A stretch of 64,000 nt of DNA from UBA3824 sp017541145 (GTDB lineage Bacteria; Bacteroidota; Bacteroidia; Bacteroidales; UBA3824), in the NCBI GenBank assembly GCA_947168365.1, contig CAMVLO010000005.1, positions 35,123 to 99,122 on the forward strand, written 5' to 3'. Shown here piece after piece: positions 24,977 to 32,908 of the stretch (position 1 is the first letter of the stretch; each line of letters opens with the position of its first letter). Below the pieces are notes generated by a model. That model did no database searches. It was given only the letters and a program-made list of their open reading frames with translations, and was not told the origin of the DNA. Position numbers and translations under genes: made by a program.

Positions 24977-27900
24977 TTACTTTACTTCAGTAAGTTTTTC
25001 GTTTACATATAGCACTTCAAAATCTTCGTTGAAGTTGCCGATAGCCAAAAGATTGTTTAAGTTGCTGAGTTTTATTCTCTTAGGCATAAAATTCAATTGC
25101 AATTCGTTACCTTTTGCGCCGTTTGTTGTATTGAAAAATCTTAGTTTTCTGTCGGTAGTCATCACGAGGAAATAATTTGTGTTGCTTACCTCAATTTCCT
25201 CAATTTCAGAGTCTAAGGTTTCACTTATTATTTGTTCTGTAGTAAACGGATTGTAAAGTTCTATTTTACCGTTGTTGTCACCAAAAACAAGTCTTGAACC
25301 GTCAGAATTTATCGACATTGATTTTATTTCAACCGTTTCGTCAATTTTTTTGTCAAATGTTTCTGCCAAAACGTCTATTCTGTAAACTTTTATTCTGTTG
25401 AAATAATCTTTTCCGGCGATATATTGCATATCTTTGGAAACTGCCATCAGTTGAAAATCGCTGATTGCCTTGTTGATAACTTTTGTTTTGGTGTCAACTT
25501 TCCATAGACTGAAATTATCTGAAACATATAGGATGTCGCTGTTAAACGGATGGAAGAATATTTTCTTTATACTTCCTGTGAAGTTTGTAATATCAGCGTG
25601 CAAACTAAATGTACTATTTGCAGTATTTAAAATTCTCAGTAATCCGTGACCTCCAATCGCCATCAGACGGTTGTTGCGGCTAAATGCCATTGCTGCAACT
25701 TCGATTTCGTCTTTGTAAGCGATTTCCCAATCCGATGTTCTGTAAATATTCAGATTTCTACTTTGGTCGGCAATTGCGGCGTAATCGTCGTTTACGCTGA
25801 AAGCAATTTCGTTCACGCCTTCGCGGGCGATTTCGAGGTGCTTGCTTATACAACCGTTAAATTCTGAAAGTGAGTTGTATTTTTCGTCTTGTTTTAGTTT
25901 GCTAATCAAGATTTTAGCTTTTCCGTTGTCGCAATTTGCCGCTTTTTGCAAAAATTCTCTGTAGTTGATGTCATCAGAAAGTTTGTTGTAAATATTTGCT
26001 ATCGTGAGGAATACGTCGCCCGGATTTGAGATTCCGAATTTTATTGCCTTGTTGAATTCCTCGATAGCGTTTCTGTGACGTTGCAAAATCAAGTTTGCGA
26101 TTCCGGCATTGTAGTAAGCATCTGCGTTTGAAGGATTTATCTCGTTTACCATCTTGCTGTCGGCGATTACTTCCTCAAATTTTCCGAGGTTTCCGTTTGC
26201 TGTACTCCTGCGCATGTAAGCGAGCTCAAAACGCGGATCTATTTCAATAATCTTGTTGCAACATTCCAAAAGATCATTCCATTTTTCAAGTTTATGATAT
26301 TCAGTCATTTCGCCAACCAAATCAACAAGAGCTTTTTTCTCGTTGGCTTCTTGTGTTGAGTATACAATTTTACTTTCATTTGACTGATTTTCAGCTGTAA
26401 CTTGTTGAGTTTCTTTTGTTTGTATAGGTTCTGTTGTTACCATTTCTACTTTTATTTGTTCTGAATTTGCTGTTGTTTCCGGCTTTGTTTCTGTTGTAAC
26501 TTCTTTGTTATCAGTTACTTCTACAGTTGTTTCAAGAGCCGCCGCAAATTGTTGCGCAAGTAATTCGTTTTGTTGTTCTTCATTGAGTGATGTAATATTT
26601 TGATTTTCAGTAATTCCTTCTGTTATTGTATCTTTTTCATTGATGTTTTCAATATCTTTAGATTTTGTAACATCTTCATCCTCTTCTACAACGTCTCCAG
26701 TTAGTGTTACATCTTCAATATTTTCAACATCTTCTTGATTGTTTTCTGTAACGTTTTCAGTTTCAGTTACTTCATCAATATTTTCGGGTTCTGTAACTAT
26801 TTCATTGTTTTCAGTAACGTTTTCAGTTTCAGTAACTTCCTCGATATTTTCGGGTTCTGTAACTGCTGGATTGTTTTCTGTAACGTTTTCAGTTTTAGTT
26901 TCTTCTTCGATATTTTCGGGTTCGGTAACTATTTCATTGTTTACTGTAACGTTTTCAGTTTCAGTAACTTCCTCGATATTTTCGGGTTCGGTAACTACTT
27001 CATTGTTTTCTGTAACGTTTTCAGTTTCAGTAACTTCTTCGATATTTTCGGGTTCGGTAGATTCGTTTGACTCACTATTTATAATAGTGTCGTTATTTTC
27101 TGATGTTTCAGAATTTTCCGGTTCTGAAACTTCTTCGTTTTCTTTTACGATTGAAAGATCTTGATTGTCAGATTCTTGTTGTGCAAAATCTTCTTTTTTG
27201 GTTTCTTCGCTGTAATTTTGATAAAATTTTTCTGCCGCAATTTCTTCTTTTTCTTCTTGATTATCAGTGATATTTCTGAAATTTCTGTATTCCAAAAATT
27301 CATCTTCTGTTTTGTCTTCCGGTTTTGGCGGAAGATATGATTCGCGGTATTTTTCGGCTTCGAGAGTTTTACATTTTTCTTCGTCCCAAATTTCTATCGG
27401 TTGCAAATCTTCGATTCCGTCGTAATTTTTCAAAAATGTATCGTCTTTTATTATATCGTTAATTACTTTTGCGATTACTTTGCAACAACTTTTTGGTGTT
27501 TTTACGATTTGTTCTTCGGCAAAACGTATCACTATCCAACCTTGATTTGTAAAATAATCGTTGTGTTTATCAGAAGTAAATTCCGGATTTTCGTCGTTTT
27601 GGTGTTTTGTTAAATACGTTTTTGGCTGTCGATTGTCAAGCGAATACGGGCTGTCGATTTCGATGTCGAGATAGAGTTTCCAGTCCGAAATTGCTACTAC
27701 ATAATTCGGATTGTATTTTTCGCCGGTTTTTTCATCTTCCAAACCGTAGTTAATCAATACTTTACCGGGAAAATTGTTGATTAACATCCCGTAAAAACAT
27801 TCAAAATATTTTGGACCTTGCCACGAGATCGGTTTTAATGAGATATTTGTGTAAAGAAGTACCTTTCTTACTTGGTTAAGTCTATAATCTTCAAGTATTT

Positions 27901-28294
27901 GTGGGTCATCGTTTTTTGATTTGATATTTCCGCATTCGGCAACATCGTCCAAATATTGTCGCAATTGACACTCAAAACTTTCTTGTTTTCTGAGGTTTTG
28001 CGCTTTTTTCAGGCGATTGGTGATTATTTCGTAGATAGCAAATGCAGCAGCCGTTACCAAAAGTACTGTTATTGAGGCTGTTACCCAAGTAATTGATTCT
28101 AAATCTGCAAATTTGTATATAAAAATTGCTATTATTACAACTGCGAGCGATATTTCTCCAACATATTGAAACTTTCCCATTACCGGTTCTTGTGGTCTTA
28201 CCGGATGCACTTTCACGGGGACAAAACTTTTTTTGGCTTCTTGAATTTTGCCCGGAATTAATGTTATCGGAAATGTCGTTAATTCTTTTTTCAT
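24977..28294 (-). CDS. Membrane protein with nuclease-like, acidic repeat, TPR and propeller regions
   Basis: A 1105-residue multidomain protein. Two membrane helices (about 44-62 and 68-90) follow a basic N-terminus. Residues 110-300 resemble DUF559/Vsr-type endonuclease folds: LYLDIEIDSPYS, then a gap, then YFTNQGWIVIRFAEEQI, with conserved E and D at the expected core. Whether it cleaves DNA is uncertain. Residues about 330-640 are very acidic and low complexity, including five 22-residue repeats (TEPENIEEVTETENVTENN type, 411-518). TPR-like helices lie at about 655-790 and a WD40-like propeller at about 800-1105. It is a single-gene unit with a TAACTTTG motif upstream on the minus strand (28390-28397). 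I know no described protein with this order of domains. Confidence 0.7.
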   Translation of the reverse strand: MKKELTTFPITLIPGKIQEAKKSFVPVKVHPVRPQEPVMGKFQYVGEISLAVVIIAIFIYKFADLESITWVTASITVLLVTAAAFAIYEIITNRLKKAQNLRKQESFECQLRQYLDDVAECGNIKSKNDDPQILEDYRLNQVRKVLLYTNISLKPISWQGPKYFECFYGMLINNFPGKVLINYGLEDEKTGEKYNPNYVVAISDWKLYLDIEIDSPYSLDNRQPKTYLTKHQNDENPEFTSDKHNDYFTNQGWIVIRFAEEQIVKTPKSCCKVIAKVINDIIKDDTFLKNYDGIEDLQPIEIWDEEKCKTLEAEKYRESYLPPKPEDKTEDEFLEYRNFRNITDNQEEKEEIAAEKFYQNYSEETKKEDFAQQESDNQDLSIVKENEEVSEPENSETSENNDTIINSESNESTEPENIEEVTETENVTENNEVVTEPENIEEVTETENVTVNNEIVTEPENIEEETKTENVTENNPAVTEPENIEEVTETENVTENNEIVTEPENIDEVTETENVTENNQEDVENIEDVTLTGDVVEEDEDVTKSKDIENINEKDTITEGITENQNITSLNEEQQNELLAQQFAAALETTVEVTDNKEVTTETKPETTANSEQIKVEMVTTEPIQTKETQQVTAENQSNESKIVYSTQEANEKKALVDLVGEMTEYHKLEKWNDLLECCNKIIEIDPRFELAYMRRSTANGNLGKFEEVIADSKMVNEINPSNADAYYNAGIANLILQRHRNAIEEFNKAIKFGISNPGDVFLTIANIYNKLSDDINYREFLQKAANCDNGKAKILISKLKQDEKYNSLSEFNGCISKHLEIAREGVNEIAFSVNDDYAAIADQSRNLNIYRTSDWEIAYKDEIEVAAMAFSRNNRLMAIGGHGLLRILNTANSTFSLHADITNFTGSIKKIFFHPFNSDILYVSDNFSLWKVDTKTKVINKAISDFQLMAVSKDMQYIAGKDYFNRIKVYRIDVLAETFDKKIDETVEIKSMSINSDGSRLVFGDNNGKIELYNPFTTEQIISETLDSEIEEIEVSNTNYFLVMTTDRKLRFFNTTNGAKGNELQLNFMPKRIKLSNLNNLLAIGNFNEDFEVLYVNEKLTEVK
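26740..27065 (-). repeat. Five in-frame 66-bp tandem repeats
   Basis: Five adjacent copies of a 66-base unit, in frame, coding for the 22-residue TEPENIEEVTETENVTENNEIV-type repeat. Copies differ at a few bases (EVV, EIV, PAV; one EETKTEN). Unit length, high identity and coding frame point to slippage-type length variation in the acidic linker. Confidence 0.88.
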
Positions 28295-28614
28295 TACAAG
28301 TTAGGTTTTTTTTCTCTCTATCTGTTTTATTTTCTTTTTTTCTTTACATTCTATGCAAAATTTAGCCCAAAAGCTAAATATTTGCCTTGCAAAGTTAGTT
28401 AAATCTTTTCTTATTTTTGTATATTTGCAAACTTTTTTTCGTGTGTATGAACGACAATTTTGTCTCAAAATTGTTGACGATAAAAATAATGATTACAATT
28501 TTTTGATTTTCAGTATTTTTTCGTGAAGTACTGTTATAATAATTTATTGTTTTTTACAATAATTAGAAGATAACAAAAATCATTAAATTTTATTTTTTAT
28601 TTTTGTTAATTATT
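28295..28614. other. 320-base intergenic region with divergent promoters and a hairpin
   Basis: No gene of its own. On the minus strand TAACTTTG (28390-28397) fits a promoter for the 1105-residue protein. On the plus strand TATTTTTG (28412-28419) and TATATTTG (28420-28427) could drive the ADP-ribosylglycohydrolase-like gene, and a perfect hairpin ACAATTTTG-TCT-CAAAATTGT (28454-28474) would then lie in its leader. A further TATTTTTG at 28598-28605 is only nine bases before the ATG. Confidence 0.5.
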
Positions 28615-29448
28615 ATGTTGTGTTTTATTAGTAAACTTTTTAATAATACCAACCCTTCGTGTGCTCTGAGGTTGCAACAAGTTCAAGGATTTTTTGTAGG
28701 AGGAGCCATTGGAGAGGCACTTGCGTTGCCTGTAAGGAACAAGTCAAAAGAAGAAATTTTGAAAAATCCTGTGACGGAGCTGCTTGGATTTGGTGATTTT
28801 CAGACTCCGGCAGGTTATTTTGCTGAGTGTACACAGGCGACTTTGGATTTTGCAAAGTTTCTTTGTGACAATGCTTACGAAAAATATACGCCTGAAAGAT
28901 TTTTTTATCTTTGTAATCAATGGTATATACTTAAAGCTAAGGATGAAGAACATCGTTTGCGAGTGATTTTGCCATGCGCTGCTTTGTCCGGAATTTTTTA
29001 TTCGTCGATGAAAAAAGATTTTGATAGTGTTTTTTCTTCGATTCCTGATCTTTTGAGCGACGAGGCAATTGCGCCGGCGGTGGTGGTTTTTTGCGTTTTC
29101 AAGAATGTTTCTGAGGGAAAATCACTGGAAAAATCGTGCAAAATCGCAAAAAAGTCACTCAAAAAAGTGTTAAAAAAAATAGGTCTTGTAATAAATTCCG
29201 CAAATATTTCTTTAAAAATTTTGAAACTCTTAATGCATTGTGCTACAGCTACTAACAGTTATCAAGCCGGTGTTTTGGACGGTATTAATCAAGGTGAAAA
29301 TACCGACTTGACCGGAAATCTTTTGGGGAATTTGTTGGGATTATTTTACGGGTTGGAAAATATTCCTTATATTTGGAAAAAATTTTTGGTTGGCCAAGAC
29401 AATTTTCTTAAAACAGCGGAACAAATTGCAAAGCTTAATTATATCTAA
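28615..29448 (+). CDS. ADP-ribosylglycohydrolase-fold protein with degenerate metal site
   Basis: A 277-residue protein from ATG 28615 (a TTG 12 bases earlier is possible). The fold is suggested by GFFVGGAIGEALALPV near the N-terminus (usual G-L-x-x-G-D-A-L-G-x-P) and GENTDLTGNLLGNLLGLFYG at about 227-246 (usual GGDTDT...GAxxGAxYG). The catalytic metal motif TDDTQ is AECTQ here (70-74), GDA is GEA, and the first Asp of GDTDT is Asn (N229). Enzymes of this family remove ADP-ribose from proteins or other targets with two Mg2+ ions; with these changes hydrolysis is unlikely, so it may be a binding protein. It lies 93 bp upstream of the permuted actin gene in the same direction. Confidence 0.65.
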   Translation: MLCFISKLFNNTNPSCALRLQQVQGFFVGGAIGEALALPVRNKSKEEILKNPVTELLGFGDFQTPAGYFAECTQATLDFAKFLCDNAYEKYTPERFFYLCNQWYILKAKDEEHRLRVILPCAALSGIFYSSMKKDFDSVFSSIPDLLSDEAIAPAVVVFCVFKNVSEGKSLEKSCKIAKKSLKKVLKKIGLVINSANISLKILKLLMHCATATNSYQAGVLDGINQGENTDLTGNLLGNLLGLFYGLENIPYIWKKFLVGQDNFLKTAEQIAKLNYI

Positions 29449-29541
29449 ATAAATTAGTTTGGCATAGAATTTGCTGAGATAAAATTGAAAAGCTAATTCC
29501 ATATTAAAAACTAAATTTCGGAACTAACAAAAACAATAAAC

Positions 29542-30591
29542 ATGAGAAACAGTTACAGCGTTCCAAGCGTGTTCGAACATAATAATTCGAACTTAGCCAT
29601 GGTCTCACAAGATTTAATCAATGGACTTCGTCTGTATATTGATGATGTTCCATACATTGTAGGCAATTTGGCTCTCTCTGAAGGATTATCTCCTCACCGC
29701 ACAGTAAATGCGGCTCCGAGCGAAGTCGACTATCAGATTTTGTTCCAAACCGCTTTGTTGCTTGCGTCTTATAAAAACAATCGTCCTCTCGTGGTGACTA
29801 CAGGTTTCCCTTTCAGTACTTACCAAGTAAATAAAGGTGTGGCTGTAGACCTCTTGAAACGTACTCACAGAATCGACTTCGACATGTCGTCTTTCACAAA
29901 CAAGGGACGTACCGAAATGAAAGTTGACGTTGTATCTGTTGAGGTTTTGCCGGAAATGATGGGTAATATTGTTGCTTTGCGTAAAGGAGAAACCAAAGCT
30001 TCGGGCAATTTCTTTGTTATCAGCCTTGGTTATGGTACATGCGAAGCTGTTTTGAGTACTGAAAACGGTATCGTTCAGCGTACTGCTATCAGTATTCAGG
30101 GTTTGCAATATGCTCTTGACTTGTTTATCAAAGATCTCGGTTTGCAGTATAATCTCGGTTTGAAAAACGAAAAACAAATTGAGCAAGCTTTTATGAATAA
30201 TTACATCATGCTCAACCGTAGAAAAATCGATATCCTTGATATTCGTAGAAATGTGCTTAATATGTATTATAAAGATGTAATTTCTCCTAATTTGCGTAGA
30301 GTTTTCACCGATGCCGACTTTACAAAAGCTAGCAAGATGTATATCACCGGCGGTGGTGCTCTTTATATGGAATTGGTTGAGAATTTCTACAAAGAATTTG
30401 AAGGTATTTGTAATATCGAGGTTGTTGAAAATCCGCTTACTCTTACTTCTGTGGGCTATTGCTTGCACTCTGTAGACGTAAACGGCGGCGATGTCAACAC
30501 AGCTGTCGGTATCGATATAGGTAACTCTAATACTGTTGTTACTCAGTATGAAGATGTTAACCTCGAATCAGGAAATTTGAGATTTAAATAG
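29542..30591 (+). CDS. Actin-like (ParM/Alp-type) ATPase with apparent circular permutation
   Basis: A 349-residue protein of the ParM/archaeal-actin type. Motif order is unusual. It begins at VPSVFEH (7-13), which in normal ParM-like proteins follows the first two strands; IDDVPYIVGNLAL (33-45) follows as usual. Phosphate-2 is FFVISLGYGT (157-166), with Ser in place of the usual Asp; the adenosine motif is MYITGGGALYME (267-277); ENPLTLTSVGYCLH is the usual end of the fold. Then, after a short linker (311-320), comes AVGIDIGNSNTVV (321-333), the phosphate-1 motif that normally opens the protein. An in-frame stop at 29512-29514 shuts out an upstream first motif. The function is probably filament formation or DNA/protein positioning; no partner DNA-binding gene is adjacent. 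Confidence 0.85.
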   Translation: MRNSYSVPSVFEHNNSNLAMVSQDLINGLRLYIDDVPYIVGNLALSEGLSPHRTVNAAPSEVDYQILFQTALLLASYKNNRPLVVTTGFPFSTYQVNKGVAVDLLKRTHRIDFDMSSFTNKGRTEMKVDVVSVEVLPEMMGNIVALRKGETKASGNFFVISLGYGTCEAVLSTENGIVQRTAISIQGLQYALDLFIKDLGLQYNLGLKNEKQIEQAFMNNYIMLNRRKIDILDIRRNVLNMYYKDVISPNLRRVFTDADFTKASKMYITGGGALYMELVENFYKEFEGICNIEVVENPLTLTSVGYCLHSVDVNGGDVNTAVGIDIGNSNTVVTQYEDVNLESGNLRFK

Positions 30592-30628
30592 TTTTTTTTA
30601 GAGAATTTTGGATTTTTCATTAAATTTG

Positions 30629-30668
30629 CACGTTGCATGAAGTGATTTTATGCAACGTGTTTTTTTTT
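30629..30668 (+). terminator. Hairpin terminator after the actin-like gene
   Basis: CACGTTGCAT (30629-30638) pairs with ATGCAACGTG (30650-30659), followed by nine T. A TAAATTTG motif (30621-30628) lies directly before it, so the hairpin could also sit at the 5' end of the following transcript. Confidence 0.85.
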
Positions 30669-30698
30669 ATTAGTATATCAATTTTTTTTAAATTTGAA

Positions 30699-32249
30699 AT
30701 GCAGCAAGTAGATCTCATTCTTACTCCTCATGATGCCTCGGACAGTAAATTTTATTTGTCTAAGGCGGCAAAAATTTTAGGCGTTCAAACAAGCGATATT
30801 ACAAGTCATTCTATCACCAAAAAGTCGATAGATGCCAGAGGTCGCGATATAATTGTTAATATGCGTCTTTCTTTGTTTTTGCACGGTGAAAAATCCCCGG
30901 AACTGTCTGAAAAATACCAATATAACGATGTTTCCGGTAAACCGTCGGTTGTAGTTGTCGGAATGGGACCTGCCGGACTTTTTGCTGCGTTGCGACTTGT
31001 AGAATTGGGATTGAAACCTATAGTTTTGGAGCGTGGTAAAAACGTTACAGAGCGTAAACGAGATATCGCACTGCTTAGTACTCAGCATGTTTTGAACGAA
31101 GAATCTAATTATTGTTTCGGTGAAGGCGGTGCCGGTACATTTTCTGACGGCAAACTTTATACCCGAAGCAACAAACGCGGCGATATTAGCCGTATCTTGG
31201 AGATTTTCAGTATTCATGGTGCTGACAAAAGTATTCTTTATGATGCTCGCCCTCATATTGGAACTGACAAACTTCCAAAAATAATTGCTTCAATGCGTGA
31301 AACTATTTTGCGTTGTGGCGGCGAAGTTCATTTTTCTACAAAACTTGTTGACATCAAGATTTCTGACGGTAAAGTTACCTCAGTTACAACATCTTGCGGC
31401 AACGAAATTCCTGCAAATGCTGTAATTTTGGCTACAGGTCACAGCGCAGAAGATGTATATCAGATGTTACATCAAAAGTCTGTAAAATTGGAATCCAAAG
31501 GTTTTGCGATGGGTGTTCGTGTGGAACATCCGCGAGAGCTTATTGATGATATCAGATATCACGGTGCTGATACAACATATTTACCGACAGCAAGTTATAA
31601 TCTTGCAACACAAGTAGACGGACGAGGAGTTTACTCATTTTGTATGTGTCCGGGCGGTCAGATAGTTCCGGCTTGTACAACCAAAGGTCAAAACGTGGTA
31701 AACGGCATGTCGGCAGCTGCCCGTCGCAATCGTTGGTCAAATTCCGGTATTGTGGTGGAAATCAGACAAGAAGATATTCCGAATGTTAGCGAGGATAATC
31801 CACTTTGCGGTCTTGAATATCAAAAATCAGTAGAAAAACTCACTTATATAAATGCCGGAAGTTCAATTGCTGCTCCGGCTCAACGACTCACGGATTTTAT
31901 CAAAGGCAAGATGTCAAGTTCTTTACCTGAAACATCTTACGTGCCGGGTACAGTGATTTCTCCGGTGCATTTTTGGTTGCCGGAATTTATCAGCGACCGA
32001 TTGCGTCAAGGATTCAAAGATTTTGACAAGAAAATGCGCGGATTTGTAACTGACGAGGCACAAATACTTGCTACTGAGACACGTACATCTTCTCCGGTAA
32101 GAATTGTTAGAGACGAGGAACATCTGAATTGCGTGAATGTTTCCAATCTGTTTCCGTGCGGTGAGGGTGCAGGTTATGCGGGCGGCATAGTTTCTTCGGC
32201 AATGGACGGCGAAAAAGCGGCTGAAGCTGTGGCTCAAATTATTCACTAA
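30699..32249 (+). CDS. FAD-dependent dehydrogenase (COG2509-like)
   Basis: A 516-residue flavoprotein. The start is ATG 30699 (MQQVDLILTPHDASDSK); an open frame extends upstream to 30633 but runs through the terminator hairpin. After an N-terminal domain of about 80 residues comes the dinucleotide-binding motif VVVVGMGPAGLFAALRLVELG (about 82-102) with the acidic LERGKN strand end, then CFGEGGAGTFSDGKLYTR, typical of the family, ILATGHSA near 250, and the FPCGEGAGYAGGIVSSAMDG cofactor-binding C-terminus. The family is annotated as uncharacterised FAD dehydrogenases; substrate unknown. It precedes a flavin reductase gene by 56 bp, which may supply reduced flavin or share a promoter. Confidence 0.85.
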   Translation: MQQVDLILTPHDASDSKFYLSKAAKILGVQTSDITSHSITKKSIDARGRDIIVNMRLSLFLHGEKSPELSEKYQYNDVSGKPSVVVVGMGPAGLFAALRLVELGLKPIVLERGKNVTERKRDIALLSTQHVLNEESNYCFGEGGAGTFSDGKLYTRSNKRGDISRILEIFSIHGADKSILYDARPHIGTDKLPKIIASMRETILRCGGEVHFSTKLVDIKISDGKVTSVTTSCGNEIPANAVILATGHSAEDVYQMLHQKSVKLESKGFAMGVRVEHPRELIDDIRYHGADTTYLPTASYNLATQVDGRGVYSFCMCPGGQIVPACTTKGQNVVNGMSAAARRNRWSNSGIVVEIRQEDIPNVSEDNPLCGLEYQKSVEKLTYINAGSSIAAPAQRLTDFIKGKMSSSLPETSYVPGTVISPVHFWLPEFISDRLRQGFKDFDKKMRGFVTDEAQILATETRTSSPVRIVRDEEHLNCVNVSNLFPCGEGAGYAGGIVSSAMDGEKAAEAVAQIIH

Positions 32250-32305
32250 AAATTTTTTTCTTTCAAAATTTTTTCTATATATTCGTAAAATTTAAATTAC
32301 GATTT

Positions 32306-32908
32306 ATGTCATCAGACAAACAAATTTGGAAACCGGGAACGATGCTCAATCCGGTTCCTGTTGTGATGGTGAGTTGCGGTACATTTGGTATTAAGTCAAA
32401 CATCATTACAGTAGCATGGACAGGTACAATTTGTACCAAGCCGCCCATGGTTTCCATTTCCGTAAGAAAAGAAAGATTTTCGTATGATTTAATTCGGAAC
32501 ACGGGCAAATTTGTTATCAATTTGGTTTCCAAAGAGTTGGTACGAGCTGCCGATTGGTGCGGTTGTCGCTCTGGACGTAATTTTGATAAGTTTGCAGAGA
32601 TGAAACTTACAGCCAAAAAAGCTGAAACTTCTGATTGTCCGGTTATTTCAGAAAGTCCTGTAAATATAGAATGCTCGGTGGTAAATGTTTTGGAACTTGG
32701 CAGTCACGACCTTTTTATTGCAAAAATTGATTCTGTGGATGTTGCTGATTACTTGATAGATACAGATACCGGCGCATTAAAACTGAAGCGTGCAAATCTT
32801 GCAGTTTATTGTCACGGATATTATTACGAAATGGGGCAGGAGCTTGGCAAGTTTGGATATTCAGTAAAAAAAACTGTAAAATCAATCTCAAAATCATCTA
32901 AGAAATGA
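32306..32908 (+). CDS. Flavin reductase-like FMN-binding protein
   Basis: A 200-residue protein of the flavin reductase/flavoredoxin family. The split-barrel FMN domain is seen in GTMLNPVPVVMVSCG, NIITVAWTGTICTKPPMVSISVR (two short stretches at about 15-55), FVINLVSKELV and the SPVNIECSVVNVLELGSHDLFIAKI block. It binds FMN and may transfer electrons from NAD(P)H or from a partner. The next gene overlaps it by four bases (ATGA), so the two are translationally coupled. A weak promoter-like TATATTCG lies about 30 bases upstream. Confidence 0.88.
   Translation: MSSDKQIWKPGTMLNPVPVVMVSCGTFGIKSNIITVAWTGTICTKPPMVSISVRKERFSYDLIRNTGKFVINLVSKELVRAADWCGCRSGRNFDKFAEMKLTAKKAETSDCPVISESPVNIECSVVNVLELGSHDLFIAKIDSVDVADYLIDTDTGALKLKRANLAVYCHGYYYEMGQELGKFGYSVKKTVKSISKSSKK

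Noticed and set aside
26740..27065. CRISPR array from the regular repeats
   Set aside because: Units are contiguous, 66 bases, in coding frame, without spacers, and no cas gene is near.
26735..27164. Two long plus-strand open frames opposite the 1105-residue protein
   Set aside because: They are the antisense of the 66-bp repeats; the repeated unit has no stops in these frames. No promoter or recognisable product.
28454..28474. Terminator before the ADP-ribosylglycohydrolase-like gene
   Set aside because: The hairpin is perfect but A/T-rich and followed by GACGATAA, not a T-run, and no plus-strand gene ends there.
30633..30698. N-terminal extension of the FAD oxidoreductase
   Set aside because: It would translate through the terminator hairpin and T-run; the family-like sequence begins at ATG 30699.
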